Source: Cladophialophora immunda (Eukaryota > Ascomycota > Eurotiomycetes > Chaetothyriales > Herpotrichiellaceae). Taken from it: a stretch of 64,000 nucleotides of DNA. Below the pieces are notes generated by a model. The model ran no database searches. It had not been told where the DNA came from and was given only the letters and a program-made list of their open reading frames with translations. The position numbers were made by a program, and so were the translations under genes. Of this stretch, positions 1-11,250 are shown one piece after another. How positions within the stretch are numbered: position 1 is the stretch's first letter; each line of letters begins with the position of its first letter. Where the stretch lies: the NCBI RefSeq assembly GCF_000835495.1, contig NW_015622544.1:4988855-5052854 (forward strand). Direction: 5' to 3'.

Positions 1-1882
1 TGCAAGGACAAACGTATTATGTAGAGACAGCTGCAATCTCAAGCTGGGTCCCTGAGCATAGTACCCCGGCCTTCTCTGATGAATGCGTGCGGTGTAGCTG
101 AATGGCACAGGGTTTGAAATGCCCCCGAAGTCTTTTCTCGACTCTGATTCAAAAACGTACTGCCACAAGAGACGACATCTGGTAGTTGTGTTCGGCGAGT
201 TCACGAGGACAGGATGCAGCAAGGAGCCGAGAGCAGAAACCCGTCACAGGGAGTCATAAGATGGGGTCTAGCCACTAATAAAGGGAACTGGTCTTAGGAT
301 ACCGTGGATGGGGCAGACGAAGTACGGTTACTAGGGAGACAATAGCACAAATGATAAGAGGATGCGTCGTGAGCAGGTGGTTTTAAAGCGGCACTATTGG
401 ACAGTGTTAAACCACTGCTTGGGCGGCCAAGGGGCGGATCGGACAAGTTTTCGAACGCGAGACTATACAGTCCGTTCTTGGTCACCTAGTCCGGGAGTTC
501 TGACGTGGTGGGAAGACCGAGAAGGGAATTTATCTCATGTGCTTGGCTGGCCAGGCATTGCGACGATTGAAATAGGATGGGAGAAGAAAATCTGGATGGT
601 GGGCAGTGTGGGAGGATGTCGAAGACAGAATCGATCCCTGTACATCGTAGGTACAGTTAAGTCTGTTTTCATCGAACCAATCAACACATAGGGTGCATAT
701 CAAGACAGAGCAAGGGAGGGTAGACGTCCGGATTCACAAGTCAAGTTTTAGTGGAGAGTATAAGTCATTCGATCAGAATTCATGAACCGTGTATCGTAAA
801 CATCTTGATATGAACTATTGCCTCAGATGATTACAATAACACACCTCCTCTGAGATCTCTGGAGATGGGCCTCCGTCGCGCGGAATTTCCAACCCGAGAT
901 TCGATCCCCGAGTGGTCCGACCGTTAAGCTGCTGCTTCATATAGCTCACCCAGCGCTCGGGCGCTCTCCCCCGTACTCTGCCGTGGCTCCCGCGATGCTC
1001 TCCGGTACTCAGCCAGGCCTCCTCGATACTCCGTCACGTGTCTGATTAAAGCGGCCTCGCTCCCTTTCCTAAACTAAAATGGTAATAGGTAAAATACAAT
1101 TTGGGGTAGTTAACTATATATATATATATACCCCGAACTATGCTTCATCCCTTACCGTTTTCGATAAGGGAGGCCGCTTTAATCGGGCAGGTGACGGAGC
1201 ATCGAGGAGCCCCGGCCGAGCATGGGAGAGCGTCGAGAGAGCTACGGTAGAGTACGCGGGAGCCACATTAGAGTACCTGACGGCCCATTCGCAGAAGCCA
1301 GTTCGAGCTCATGGAGGGCCAGATCAGGCCCCCAAGCAATCGGATATACCTGCCTCTCAACTAGGCCATCTATTTTGTAAATGCTCTGCATTGAGTCGGC
1401 TCGGAGTAAGGTCACGATAGCGCTAGGTCATCCTCTATCGAGAACGCACTCGTCAAAATCTGTATAAATCATATAGATCTCCATATCTACAGTACGCGCC
1501 AGCAACACTATGTTCGCCACACCCTTCTCTTAGTCCTTTAACTCTTGGCGGGTCAGGACATCTGTCCTTGCTCCTGGTCACAAGGAGGATCAACCCGTTA
1601 CGCAACTATGTAACACGTCTTGTGGATATTCCAAAGCAGGCAACGTCTCTTCATGCTAGCTAGTAGCTGTCACTCGGCGAGAAGCATCAAGGAGTCCCAA
1701 TTCTCTCTTCAAGGTTTCCATCCAACTACAGCTCGTACAGCTGTAGTCATATTTTGAAGCTGCTCGCCAGTCTTGATCTTTTGCCCTTTCGTATATCCCT
1801 CCGCATATGCAATTCGATCCTCCGCTGCCACATGTTAGTCCATATTCCTCTGTGAGATCTCTTCGGGCCAAAAGAGGCCAAG
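1..1882. other. intergenic, no convincing gene
   Basis: No reading frame here looks like a fungal protein; the longest (362-691, plus) has no recognisable motif and low-complexity composition. The stretch contains the foldback repeat at 962-1262 listed separately. Bases 1656-1882, just downstream of the peroxidase stop, are open on the minus strand and may hold a missing last exon of that gene, but no splice pair of fitting phase was found. Confidence 0.6.
962..1262. repeat. foldback / long inverted repeat (MITE-like)
   Basis: The reverse complement of about 962-1056 aligns almost without gaps to about 1169-1262; both arms start with GAGGCCGCTTTAATC and continue through GTGACGGAG, ATCGAGGAG and AGAGTACG blocks. 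I estimate roughly 80% identity by eye, and most differences are C/T or G/A transitions. The ~110-bp centre is A/T-rich and holds a TA run (about 1117-1131). No open reading frame for a transposase was seen, so this is either a non-autonomous inverted-repeat element or a hairpin relic. The transition bias would fit repeat-induced point mutation, but that is inference. Confidence 0.7.
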
Positions 1883-2597
1883 TTAGGTACCTAGCAGTGC
1901 TTTGACCCATGGCTTGGGCGCAGCGTTCTGACCCTCATCCCATACAGTCAGAAGATAGAGCGCTGTAGTCCCGTATTCGGTATCATGCTGGTGCATAGAA
2001 GCGTTGAATTCTGGGTTGACTTTCATTGCAAGGTTATAGCGGTTCTCGGTGGCTTTGGCGGCTGTCTCTACCGTAACCAGTTGATCAGAAGAGTTGTAAT
2101 TATTTAACCCAAGGTCTTTCGCGACAGGGGCGAAAACAGTAGCATCAAAGTGAACATCGTCTCCAAAGTAGATGTCGTTGCGGGTGATAGAGCCATCAGC
2201 TTCAATCGTGTCGTGCCTAGCTAGGTCGAAAAGGTTGAAAGTTTCGTTGGGTTGACTTGTAGTCGAGATGTTAAACTGGAATACCATGTCGACAGCCATC
2301 TTGTAGATGCCAGGCTCGAAACCGTATGCGGCTTGCGCAGCTTCGTTGATCTGATCGTAATTAAGGTTCTTGCCATCGCGTGGGAGAAAGCCATGGTTTG
2401 CCAGAGCATTTAGGCCAGGGCATGGTGAACGACCTGCAAGAGTTGTTGGTGGTCAGCTTACTGTCCGGGCTTCCATGGCAAAGACAGCTCAGCTTACTAT
2501 CGAAAGGCCCCGGGGCACGAAATTCATGACCATTCGGCGTAGGGAATGCAAGGCATGGGATTGCAAAAGCAATTGTAGTAAGCAGGCGCGCCTTCAT
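1883..2597 (-). CDS. heme-thiolate peroxidase (chloroperoxidase/UPO-like), probably degenerate
   Basis: Two exons, 2597-2498 and 2433-1883, with a 64-nt intron, give 216 aa. A hydrophobic N-terminus (MKARLLTTIAFAIPCLA) suggests secretion. The proximal heme-thiolate motif PCP is clear (RSPCPGLNALANHGFLPRDG), and the family signature around RHDTIEADGSITRND follows. Family members (Peroxidase_2; unspecific peroxygenases and chloroperoxidase) usually have EHD or EGD here; this one reads EAD. The catalytic Glu normally following the YG of the C-terminal YGE motif appears to be Thr (EYGTTALYLL). The protein also stops after PKPWVKALLGT, before the usual conserved C-terminal tail. A second GTAAGCTGA copy 36 nt downstream of the donor would leave a 28-nt intron, too short to be used. 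Assignment to the family is secure; loss of activity is inferred. Confidence 0.8.
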
Positions 2598-4591
2598 GAC
2601 TTCTATTCAAGAAAGAGCAATATCGAGGGTATTGCAGCGTACTCTATCATATGCCTACCTAGGTATATGATAATGACCTCCAGTCTAGAAAAGAGATCTT
2701 TAAGTAGGACTCACCGATGGTCGAATATGAGAACGTGATTTGAAATTGGCGAAGTTTCATACGAGGGGACTTTCGATAGGGTGGAATTCAGCTTCCCACC
2801 GACTAATCAGGTCGAATCTTGAGAAACGAGATGTGGAAATTGATCAAATACCGACAAAACGCTAATCTAGATTTATTGAGCATAAATGCGCCGTAGTCGC
2901 GAATACGCCCTAGGAATACGCCTCGAGAATACGCGAATACGCTCTAGATGTGCACTTTGAGTACTCTCCGCCCGGAAACAGCCCACAGACCATGGTCATT
3001 TCTAAAGTAGGGTAGCTTTCCAGGGTAGAGGCGTTGCTCGGTTTAAATAATAATGGCATTGGTCTTATTCGTGCTTTATGTACGTATTAGGCCTACACAG
3101 GAGACCTCCCGGACGAAAACTTGTCGGTATTGAATGCCTCCAGTTTTCCAGGTCATCTGCGACTGCTTGGAGGTCTTGTTGATAATCTTTTGAACGGTGT
3201 TATACAGAACAAAGAATGGCGTATCTTGTTCGACTGTCTCATGAGATCCGTGATCAAGGGCCTGCTAAGCCTGTAATTCAGGTATCCAAACTGGTCCCTG
3301 ATGTTGACTATGTGACACCGGTTCTGGGGGCCATCCAATTCCTCCTCGAGGTAAGACACCTCAGGGCCGAAACGGGCCACTATAACTGTGATCGGGTAAA
3401 GTTATCACGAGACTAGATGTACGCAACGTTAACGCCAATAGGACATAAGCCCAAACGAGAGCCTCCCGAATAGGCGAGGGAGTACGGCAGGAGCGGGCCG
3501 GAGCCGTAAGGGAGCAGAAGGGAGTGGAGGGGGAGCGCGAAAGAGAGGAAGGGAGTAGAAGGGAGTGAACGAGGGAGCGAGTCGACTAAATAGTCGTTAG
3601 CGGGAGAGCAACGCGGCGGGGGATGAGTCAGTCAAATGGGCGCGAAGGACAATTGTTCGAGGATTATATATATACCTATATAGACACAAACCTACATAGG
3701 CTCTTGGCCAGTAGAAAAGTGCCCGAATGCCGTTGATGTCTTAACAGTCTCAATAGTACATGAAAAACGAAGAAAGACCTTCCATCAATCCACCATTGAT
3801 GTATCATCTACCTTGTGACACGGATCGCCATCCTCATGCATCCACCCGGTTCGAAGTGCCCGGTGTATCGCGTGGCTGAGTAATCCAGGCATGTACGAAG
3901 GAGCCAGGTACGTAGCCATGGACGTAGCTTCATTATTTACCCGCTCCTCACAGAGCCCGCCCGACGGGCGCCCGCGCGGGATTCAGGGATTAGGTACCTA
4001 CGAGGAAGGCACAAGAGCGCGGCCGCACGCAGCAGAGGGAAGCGGGCCGTGCTAATTACCTACCTACCTACCTACGAGTAGCAGCAGCAGCAGGAGTCAG
4101 GCCAGCCAGGCTGTTGTCAGAATCAGATCACTCCAAAAGGCGGGGAGGGGGGGGGGCAATATTATGGAATCAGCCAGCCTTTTGCTCGGACCAAGACAGA
4201 AAACGGGATTATTGCGGTCACAGCCACGGAGTACAGAACACAACTACAAAATGAAACGTGCTTCTTGCTGACGGCTCCGTAACTGGATCCATCCGTAACT
4301 CGTCAGTGTCAGGAGAGATTATGAATCAAGATGCCGTTATATCTCCTTCTCTACAGGACGGATGGTCATGGTCATCTACCGACGAAACGCGTATAAGTCC
4401 AGAGAGAGAGACGCGGGCGTTTCCTGTCCCGCTGTCTCTCCCAGGGGAGGTTCTGCAGATGTATGTACGTCGACGCAGGCTTCAGGCTGTCCGTTTCCCC
4501 TAATAAATCCACATCCCACGGTCACCGGAAAACCAACCCGCGAAGCCCTGTCAAGGGCGTCACGGTCCAAGCCCCTTGAACGGAACCTGCC
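2598..4591. other. intergenic with simple and tandem repeats
   Basis: No gene recognised. The region contains four GAATACGC copies at 2901, 2914, 2927 and 2935, a G/A-rich purine tract with repeated AGAAGGGAGT-like words at about 3470-3620, a TA run near 3666-3681, a TACC tetranucleotide repeat at about 4057-4074 and a GCA repeat at 4081-4093. The part next to 4592 is the presumed promoter and leader of the SDR gene. Confidence 0.6.
2901..2942 (+). repeat. short tandem repeat, GAATACGC units
   Basis: The octamer GAATACGC occurs at 2901, 2914, 2927 and 2935; the first three are exactly 13 bp apart and the last two abut. Spacers differ in sequence, so the unit, not the spacer, is conserved. 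It could be a protein-binding cluster or a decayed minisatellite; nothing nearby decides. Confidence 0.6.
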
Positions 4592-5491
4592 ATGGCCACC
4601 ACCAAGAAGCGCACCGTTCTCATCACGGGATGTTCTGATGGCGGTCTCGGTGCCGCCCTCGCCCTGGCCTTCCACAAACGGGGCGACCGTGTCTTCGCAA
4701 CGGCACGCACTCCCTCGAAAATGGCGTCCTTGCAGTCCGTCGGCATCGAAACTCTGCCCCTGGATGTCCTCTCCGAAGACTCCATCAGGTCCTGCGTGGA
4801 GAAAGTGTCGTCCCTGACAGGGGGCACACTGGACATATTGGTCAACAACGCTGGGGCCGGATTGAACATGCCCGTCCTTGATGTCTCGATGGCTGAGATC
4901 CAGCGACAGTTCGACATCAATGTATTTAGCGCCATTCGGATGATACAGCTGTTTTTCCCGCTGCTTCGCAATTCGACGGCGGAGAGCAGGATGGTGGTGA
5001 ACAATAGCTCCTGTGCTTCGGTTCTAGCCCTGCCCTTCGCGGGGCCATATTCGGCTTCAAAGGCTGCCCTCTCCAGTTTCAGCGAGACGTTGCGGCTTGA
5101 AATGCAAGCCTTTGGGATCAAAGTCGTCGATTTACGAACCGGGGGGGTGAGGTCGAAATTCTTCGACAACGCCAACAGCGAAATGAGTGCCAGCTTACCG
5201 GAGACGAGTCCCTACACACCCGGCAAGGACGTTGTGGAAAGATTTCTTGATCGAGGGCCGCAAGTGAGTCTCATGGACACAGCCGACTGGGCCAACAGAG
5301 TGGTGAGGGATTTATCCAATCGTGGCGGAAAAGGGGCCCCGCATCAGATCTGGAGGGGTCAGGGAGCGACGTCCGCATGGCTCGGAACAAGCGTATTGCC
5401 TGTTGGATGGCTCGATGTCATGGTGAAGAAGCTTTCTGGGTTAGATGTTGTGGAGAAGAGGATAAAGGGGGAGAAGCAAAAGATGGTATGA
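4592..5491 (+). CDS. short-chain dehydrogenase/reductase (SDR)
   Basis: Single exon, 299 aa, ATG in a CCATGG context. This is a classical SDR with a Rossmann NAD(P)-binding fold. The cofactor-binding motif TGCSDGGLG lies at residues about 11-19. NNAG is near residue 87, followed by NNSS and the catalytic YSASK around residue 153. Overall layout resembles 1-acyl-dihydroxyacetone-phosphate reductase (AYR1)-type and related fungal SDRs, with a C-terminal extension of about 100 aa beyond the core. The substrate cannot be read from sequence. It stands alone between two long non-coding stretches, so context gives no pathway. Confidence 0.9.
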   Translation: MATTKKRTVLITGCSDGGLGAALALAFHKRGDRVFATARTPSKMASLQSVGIETLPLDVLSEDSIRSCVEKVSSLTGGTLDILVNNAGAGLNMPVLDVSMAEIQRQFDINVFSAIRMIQLFFPLLRNSTAESRMVVNNSSCASVLALPFAGPYSASKAALSSFSETLRLEMQAFGIKVVDLRTGGVRSKFFDNANSEMSASLPETSPYTPGKDVVERFLDRGPQVSLMDTADWANRVVRDLSNRGGKGAPHQIWRGQGATSAWLGTSVLPVGWLDVMVKKLSGLDVVEKRIKGEKQKMV

Positions 5492-8182
5492 AGGTTTGGC
5501 GACCAAGTTCGTCCCGTCGTTAACCGGTCGTCTAGGTACCTTCATAGGTAGGTAAAGGCAGATATACGTCAGTGGTGTTGAGTGGCTGCTTCCAGACCCC
5601 CCAGGAGACTATCCCCATCTCTTGTATATGTGGCTTTACTCAGCCCCATTCACAGAGGTGACGATGGTCCCGTGATGTTTGGCCGCAACCAGTACGAGCA
5701 TCTTGTGGGAATCGCACTAGCGAGGTAGGCTTGGCCAGATCGATCGCGCCAGGAGGAAAGGAGGTGGCTTTGCCTTGGAGATGAGTCTGTATATGCCTCG
5801 GATGCTCTCGATCCGCGACGGGCATCCGGTCTGGAGGAAAGCATCAGGTGCCCAAACCAAGTATGGGCGACAATAGTGGATGGAGGGCACGATTTCAAGC
5901 GACGGGGGGAGTAGCTAGAATTCTCCTCCCTCCAGTTTGGCTATGTAGAACTAGCTAGTCAGTGAAGGCAGCATGTTTAGAGGATTGGGTCTCTACCAGA
6001 GTGTAATTCATTCTTTGCTGCGGGTGCTGTCGTTATCAACGTGGACGAGGGTGGAGGACGATGTGTATGCGCTTGGCATCGCGAGGAGCTGAAACGCGTC
6101 GAGAATGCTCTGCGAAGCCAAGGGGCCAGCGGTAAGCAACCTCTACCCACTCAACGTAGCAAACAAAGTGAGCATACCAAAAGTGTCACCACTGTGGTAC
6201 TGGTACAAGATCTCGGGACGCTCTGAAAACCGTGATCCCGCCTGCACAATCACGCAGTCCATGCGAGCCCACGATGCAGTCTCCGAGCAGTGTGTGTGCG
6301 CTTTGTCCTCAGTACACCAATGATGGGTGGGAATACGAGGTGCAGCCTGCATGGGCACCTGCGTCCACACCCACACGCCATCTCCACCATGGGACTTCTG
6401 CTCGTACAGCCATGAGGTATGAGAGTGCGCCCGCTATTTCCCGGTCACGGGTATCTTGGTTCGGGTGTCGGTTCGAAACCTTGTAGAGCTGAATCAGAGA
6501 AGTGCGACGGTGGTGACGATGGGCGACGGCCGCACTGCGGACAGGGAGTGGATACTCTGCGCCCTTACACTGCACGAGGAGTGCGACAAAGTGAACGGGG
6601 CGAGGTGGTGGTGACGCGAAATGGGAAGCGGGAAACGTTGAAGGGATCCCACTATTACTTGCGGCGTGGTGCCCGCAGTGCCCATCTGCGTACCTACAGT
6701 AGTAGCAGATGGCATCTGTCACCTGTCATCTGGGCATCTGGGCATCTGGAAGACTCGGCACTTCGGGGGCCAAAAAGCCCGTTTGGAACTCGGGGCAATC
6801 GAAGCTTAGAAGCTTGGAGCTTGGAGCTTGGGACAAGCGAAGCAGGCGAGCAGTCGAACGAGCAGCAATGGGCAACGGCGGGTGGCCGAATTGCCGGAAT
6901 GGGCATGCCTAGTTGCTGGTTTAGGCGCTGGTGCTGCTTACTAGCTGATCCACTGGCCCCAATTGGGCTCCCCGGCCTCTGCGAGTAGGGAGCCCGGTAA
7001 TGATTGACTACCACCTCCCACCTACAGTAGATGCCCGTTAACTAGAAGTCACCCGTACCACCGTGCATTGGCAGCACTGCCAGCCGGCTACCTGGGTCTG
7101 CTGCAAGCCTTCTTGGGTAAACATACCTAGGGAGACGTAACTCTCGGGCTGTGCTGCCAACAGTCACAGTCCTCACAACAGGTGACTTGAGGTAGTCAAG
7201 CACTGCCCTCGTCCATCTTTAGAAACGAGAGCTCGAGAAGGAATTGGAAAGCCGTCCTCCTCACCGAGACAGCGCTCGTAGTGCATCCAATGGGGTCAAG
7301 CAGTCGTCTGAAAGAATGCTACAGCACTAGGAGGCATCTAGCAAGTGTCTACACGGTCACTACTGTAGCTACTCGATGCTGCGTCCAACCACTAACCGTC
7401 CATTTGGGCAGGGATCGGCCTCGCCGAGTGTTAATTATGTGCAAGGGCAGCTTCCCCGCAAGCGCCCCGAAAAAGGTGATCAGGATTGGAAATGGTAGAC
7501 CAGCAGCATAAGACCAGCAGCATCCTGGCCGGACACGCGGACAGGCTGCACATGAAGCATCCCATTGGGAACATCCAAATCACATTCACTCCACCACGTT
7601 CCCGAGTTCGGTTGTTCTTGCCTCGCTCCAAGTCACAGCACATCCCCAAACTGGTGGCCTTGTGTTCTGTGAGTCCTCTATATCCCAGTCCCTATCTCCC
7701 GATCCCTGGAAAATGTTTTCTCGTAATTCCATGCCCATCCGTAGCGTCATGCAGCCATCGTAAAATCAAACGAGGGCAAAGGCACAAAGTACCAAATGGC
7801 CGCTTAGATCGCTCGCCCTCTATCCCAGAGACCAACGAGAACCAAAATGAAAATATTAATCCTGCTTTTGGAGTCTGGACCTCAGCCACGACGCGAGTGC
7901 CAGACTCACTTGATCCCGACTTGCCCACTTGGCAGTCCAGCCGCCACCAATTCTTTCCCACCACCCCCTCTTAATTATGACGCAGATCGCAGTGCTTGCA
8001 CTGCCTGGTAAGGTCACGCCCAGCGCTCAGAAAGGAGAAGGCCATCGATCGACAATGACGCAAGTATTAGACGAGGGTATTAGGTTTCAAGGTAGACTCA
8101 GGTTGGAACAGAAACGCAGGCCGAGGAAGACTTCTGGATAGCCCGAGACACCAGAGGCTAGCAACTGAGTTGAACCCCCCGT
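5492..8182. other. long intergenic region with small tandem repeats
   Basis: About 2.7 kb without a convincing gene: the open frames are short, overlap on both strands and have no motif. Visible structure includes a CATCTGGG tandem (6727-6749), an AGCTTGG tandem (about 6810-6832) and several TAGGTACCTA-like palindromic words (5535-5555). Whether it holds a non-coding RNA cannot be judged from sequence alone. Confidence 0.6.
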
Positions 8183-9267
8183 TCACCTCTGCATCCGAAT
8201 CCATCCCAGCATGCGTTCCAGGACCGGGTCTTCGTCAAGCCAATAGCCCTTTCGTCGGTCTGCATTGCGAAGATCACGGTAAACATGGTCATCCGTGATT
8301 TCGCTGAGTTCCTAAATCAAACAACCAAATCAGCTTTTTTTTCTTCTTGCCCCCTTTTCTTCTTTCTCTTTTCGGGCGGTTTGGGGGCGGCCGCCTTCTC
8401 ACGGTGCGCCTCCGTGTTGCTGATCATTTCCTCCTCTGGTGCTTCTAAACCACATGGCTTCAACTAGCAAAAGCTAGGGGACAACGGTCATACGGTGTGG
8501 GGAAGTGCGCCGATCGCATGCAACTTTTCAGATGCAAAAAAAGGAAACGTACCTGGCGAAGTCTCTGATCAATTGATCGCAGGCCGTTGGCGTGTTTGGC
8601 GCCTGGTTTCTCGCCGCGCAACAATTGGGTGCGCAGCTGCACCCATCGCATCGCAGCGGAGCCTCGCAGATAGATCTTGTGAGCCTGAAACCTTCTTGTA
8701 GAGGCATCAAGGATAATTCTGGGGCCTTGGTTAGCATATTTCCTTCCTCCCCGGCGATGGGACCTTGTCGCACCGTTGTAGAGACGCCTTCTGCACTTCG
8801 GTCTCGGGGATGCTGCCAGATTGGAGTCCAAGGTTGCCCGGATTGAAGTGCCCAGCCAGAACCGCCTGCGATTCAGCGGCACACTGTCTGAGGACCACGT
8901 AGCCATCGAGGTAGTATGATTCCTGGTCAGGAGGATTGGCCTCGCTACGCGTGATGAGCGAGTTGATGTGAATTTGCAACGTCCGAAAGTCGTTCATGAT
9001 CTCCATGACGCGCATTGCGCGAGCTTCGTTCACTGCCGTGTCAGTTAGCCAGAGGGGTCTCGGTAAGGGCGGTTCTCGCAATGTGTGAGGCGAGGAATTA
9101 CGGTCAGACGCACGTCCATCAGCCATTGCGAAAGGCGAGTTGGCCAAATCAAGTGAGGTTTGGTGGTCGACAGGCCGTGGCTCGACGGACAGCGCAGGTT
9201 CAAGTACTTTTCTCTTCTTCGCTTCGGGGGGATTATGGTGCTTCGCAGCCAAGTCAGGAGTCTTCAC
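8183..9267 (-). CDS. uncharacterised fungal protein with KKRKV nuclear-localisation-like motif
   Basis: Three exons join cleanly: 9267-8774, 8718-8553 (donor GTGCGA, branch TGCTAAC) and 8311-8183 (donor GTACGT, 241-nt intron), giving about 262 aa. The N-terminal part carries EAKKRKVLEP, an SV40-type basic motif, and the middle (NEARAMRVMEIMNDFRTLQI) looks helical. The end reads VYRDLRNADRRKGYWLDED. I recognise no family. The 5' end is unresolved: the frame runs back only to a TGA at 9286-9288, 9265-9267 is GTG, and no ATG lies before the basic motif, so at least one upstream exon is expected. A frame starting near 9382 (MLSSPRPKLLSSPQ) is a candidate first exon but lacks a good donor. Confidence 0.6.
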
Positions 9268-11250
9268 AGGAAGGAGGATGAGGTCTCAGACCGTGGGCTC
9301 AGCCTTCTGGTCAAGTTGTCGGATGGATGAAGCCTGAGGAGAGGAAAGCAACTTTGGTCGCGGCGAGGAAAGCATGCTTCTTAAAGACGACGGTGGTTCA
9401 CAGATGTCATATACAGCTTCGGATCAAGAAGGACACTGCCACGAAGGGATAGAGACGGCCGTAGAGGAGGGTTTGTGGACTCAATCTCGTGGCTTCACCG
9501 TGGCTTCACTCGCAGTCAACCAGTCAGGAGGATAGAAGCGGTCATCAAGATAGGGGACCGGGCCGTAGCGTCATGGGAAAATGGAGCAGGCCTCCCAGCT
9601 GTATGAGAAATCAAACAGAAGAGGATGTTAGCAACGGTGAAGCTGGAGGCAAGTTTCACAGCACTAAGCCGGGGCAGGGTCAATGAGGTAGAGGAGAATA
9701 GAGACGAGCACCAAAACGGTCGACACGGCTGTAAACGGCGACCACTGCGCTTGGATTGATGCACCATGACTATTGGACACTGCCTCAGTCGCAGAGCACG
9801 TCGGAATGATGCAGCTCTGGCGGTGGATCAGTCGAGGCTCTGCTGTAGACTCCGACCCTGTGCGGTCTTGATCAGCAGGCGGCCTGCAAGCCACGGGGGT
9901 CGAGTGAGTTCTGGATCATTGACCATGACTGGGCCGATGGAGACCTGGGTTTGAGCAACATGGAAATCGTAGACGAGGCGTTGGAAATGACCATGTGCAG
10001 GACAAGTTAGGGTCCTGAGGAATCGCCGTGACGGTGGAGACGTTTGACCCAGAGCAAAATGTTTGTATGGGTGGAGAGAGAGGAGAAGCGGTAGACGGTT
10101 GCAAACAGGCGAGTTTGGGTGCCCCCTGGCCCCCAGCCAATCATGCTACAGGGCCTGGGCTAGGCTAGTCCTTTGGGGGGTGCCCTTCCCAAGCCTTCCC
10201 TAGGCCTTGGGCTTTAGGTGCCACGCCAAACTCAACGTGGGCGCTCAGGTCAACGGTTAAGCTTCCCCACCATGGCCCAATCCAGGCAGCTGAGCAGAAA
10301 TGGCGTCCATGGGCCGATGCTCTTTGCTTGGTGCTGCGAGAAAAGAGGCTGCCCTCTTGCGGCAGGAACAGGCCCAGCACACGCACATGGCGTTTCGAAC
10401 GGTTGCTGCATGCTGCAAGCTGAAAACTCTTCTGCCTCCATCCACGCCCGTCTACTGGTCCACTTCTCTATTTTCATCCTCCACCAGCACCTCGCTTCTG
10501 CAAACATGCAGGGGTCGTTTTTTTCGCGCACCCTTCTCTGGCGCAATGGGCAGAGATTCTTACGGCGCCGGACTCCCCAAACGAGGTGAGAAAACGGCAC
10601 TACGAGGGACTCCATGGTGATTGAGTCGGCGGCTTGAACTTCCTGCGCTCAAGCCTCACACGCTCACGCCCACCATCTCAGCAATACGAGACGCAACGAC
10701 GCATAACGCACGTCAACCACGCCCTGGTGCACAGCTCCTGGATCAACAGTTTTTCCATTTCCTCACCTCTATTCCAGCCTCACTAGAGCCACACGAAACG
10801 CCACAACTCTCTGAGACCGGCTGTGCTGACTGCCCTCTCAAGTCCAACGCATAGACGCGGCAATGAGGCTGGGACAAGGTTCGTCCACCCCCATGGACCT
10901 GAGAACTCGCCTGACACTCTAGTGGCAGTCATCCCAAGTCGAGAGCCGGATCCACAATGATCCGCTCCAGGAGTGAATCCCGTCGACTGTTAGCAGCAGC
11001 AGCAAAGGACTCGAACGAGTCCTCTACGCCAACCATGACGTGCCACACGCATCATCTCAGATCAGCTCCAAGAGGCTGCTGAACGTGACCCGACCAATAG
11101 TCCCCAGATTCACTCCATATTCTAATTTTCCGTGTGGACAAGCTGAACCCATCCTGATCCCTGTCCAGCGTGGTTGCCGACATTGTCGTCACTCCCCGTC
11201 CCAAAGAACACCCTATCCTGCGCCTTCTGGTTCGGTGAAGAGAGATGTGC
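9268..11250. other. intergenic; possible unresolved minus-strand exon(s)
   Basis: No complete gene. On the minus strand 9894-9664 encodes a Cys-containing stretch ending in a hydrophobic segment (TAVSTVLVLVSILLYLI) and a stop. It resembles the end of a membrane-anchored or GPI-anchored secreted protein, and a further open stretch upstream (about 10110-9990, minus) contains FCSGSNVSTVTAIPQDPNLSC. I could not join them with credible splice sites or find a start, so I leave them as a candidate only. 10150-11250 shows nothing else. Confidence 0.4.

Noticed and set aside
870..945. tRNA-like B-box (GGATCGAATCTC) on the minus strand
   Set aside because: No matching A box at proper distance and no cloverleaf pairing could be drawn by eye.
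2434..2461. Alternative donor GTAAGCTGA in the peroxidase gene
   Set aside because: It would make a 28-nt intron, below the minimum size for fungal splicing; the upstream copy gives 64 nt and the family-typical SRSPCPGLN junction.
6041..7014. Cluster of 70-190-codon frames on both strands
   Set aside because: All overlap one another, contain tandem repeats and show no family features; treated as non-coding.
8312..8552. Extra exon inside the 241-nt intron of the KKRKV protein gene
   Set aside because: A TAG acceptor and GTGAGA donor delimit a possible exon (LKPCGLEAPEEEMISN), but its exit phase puts the last exon out of frame.
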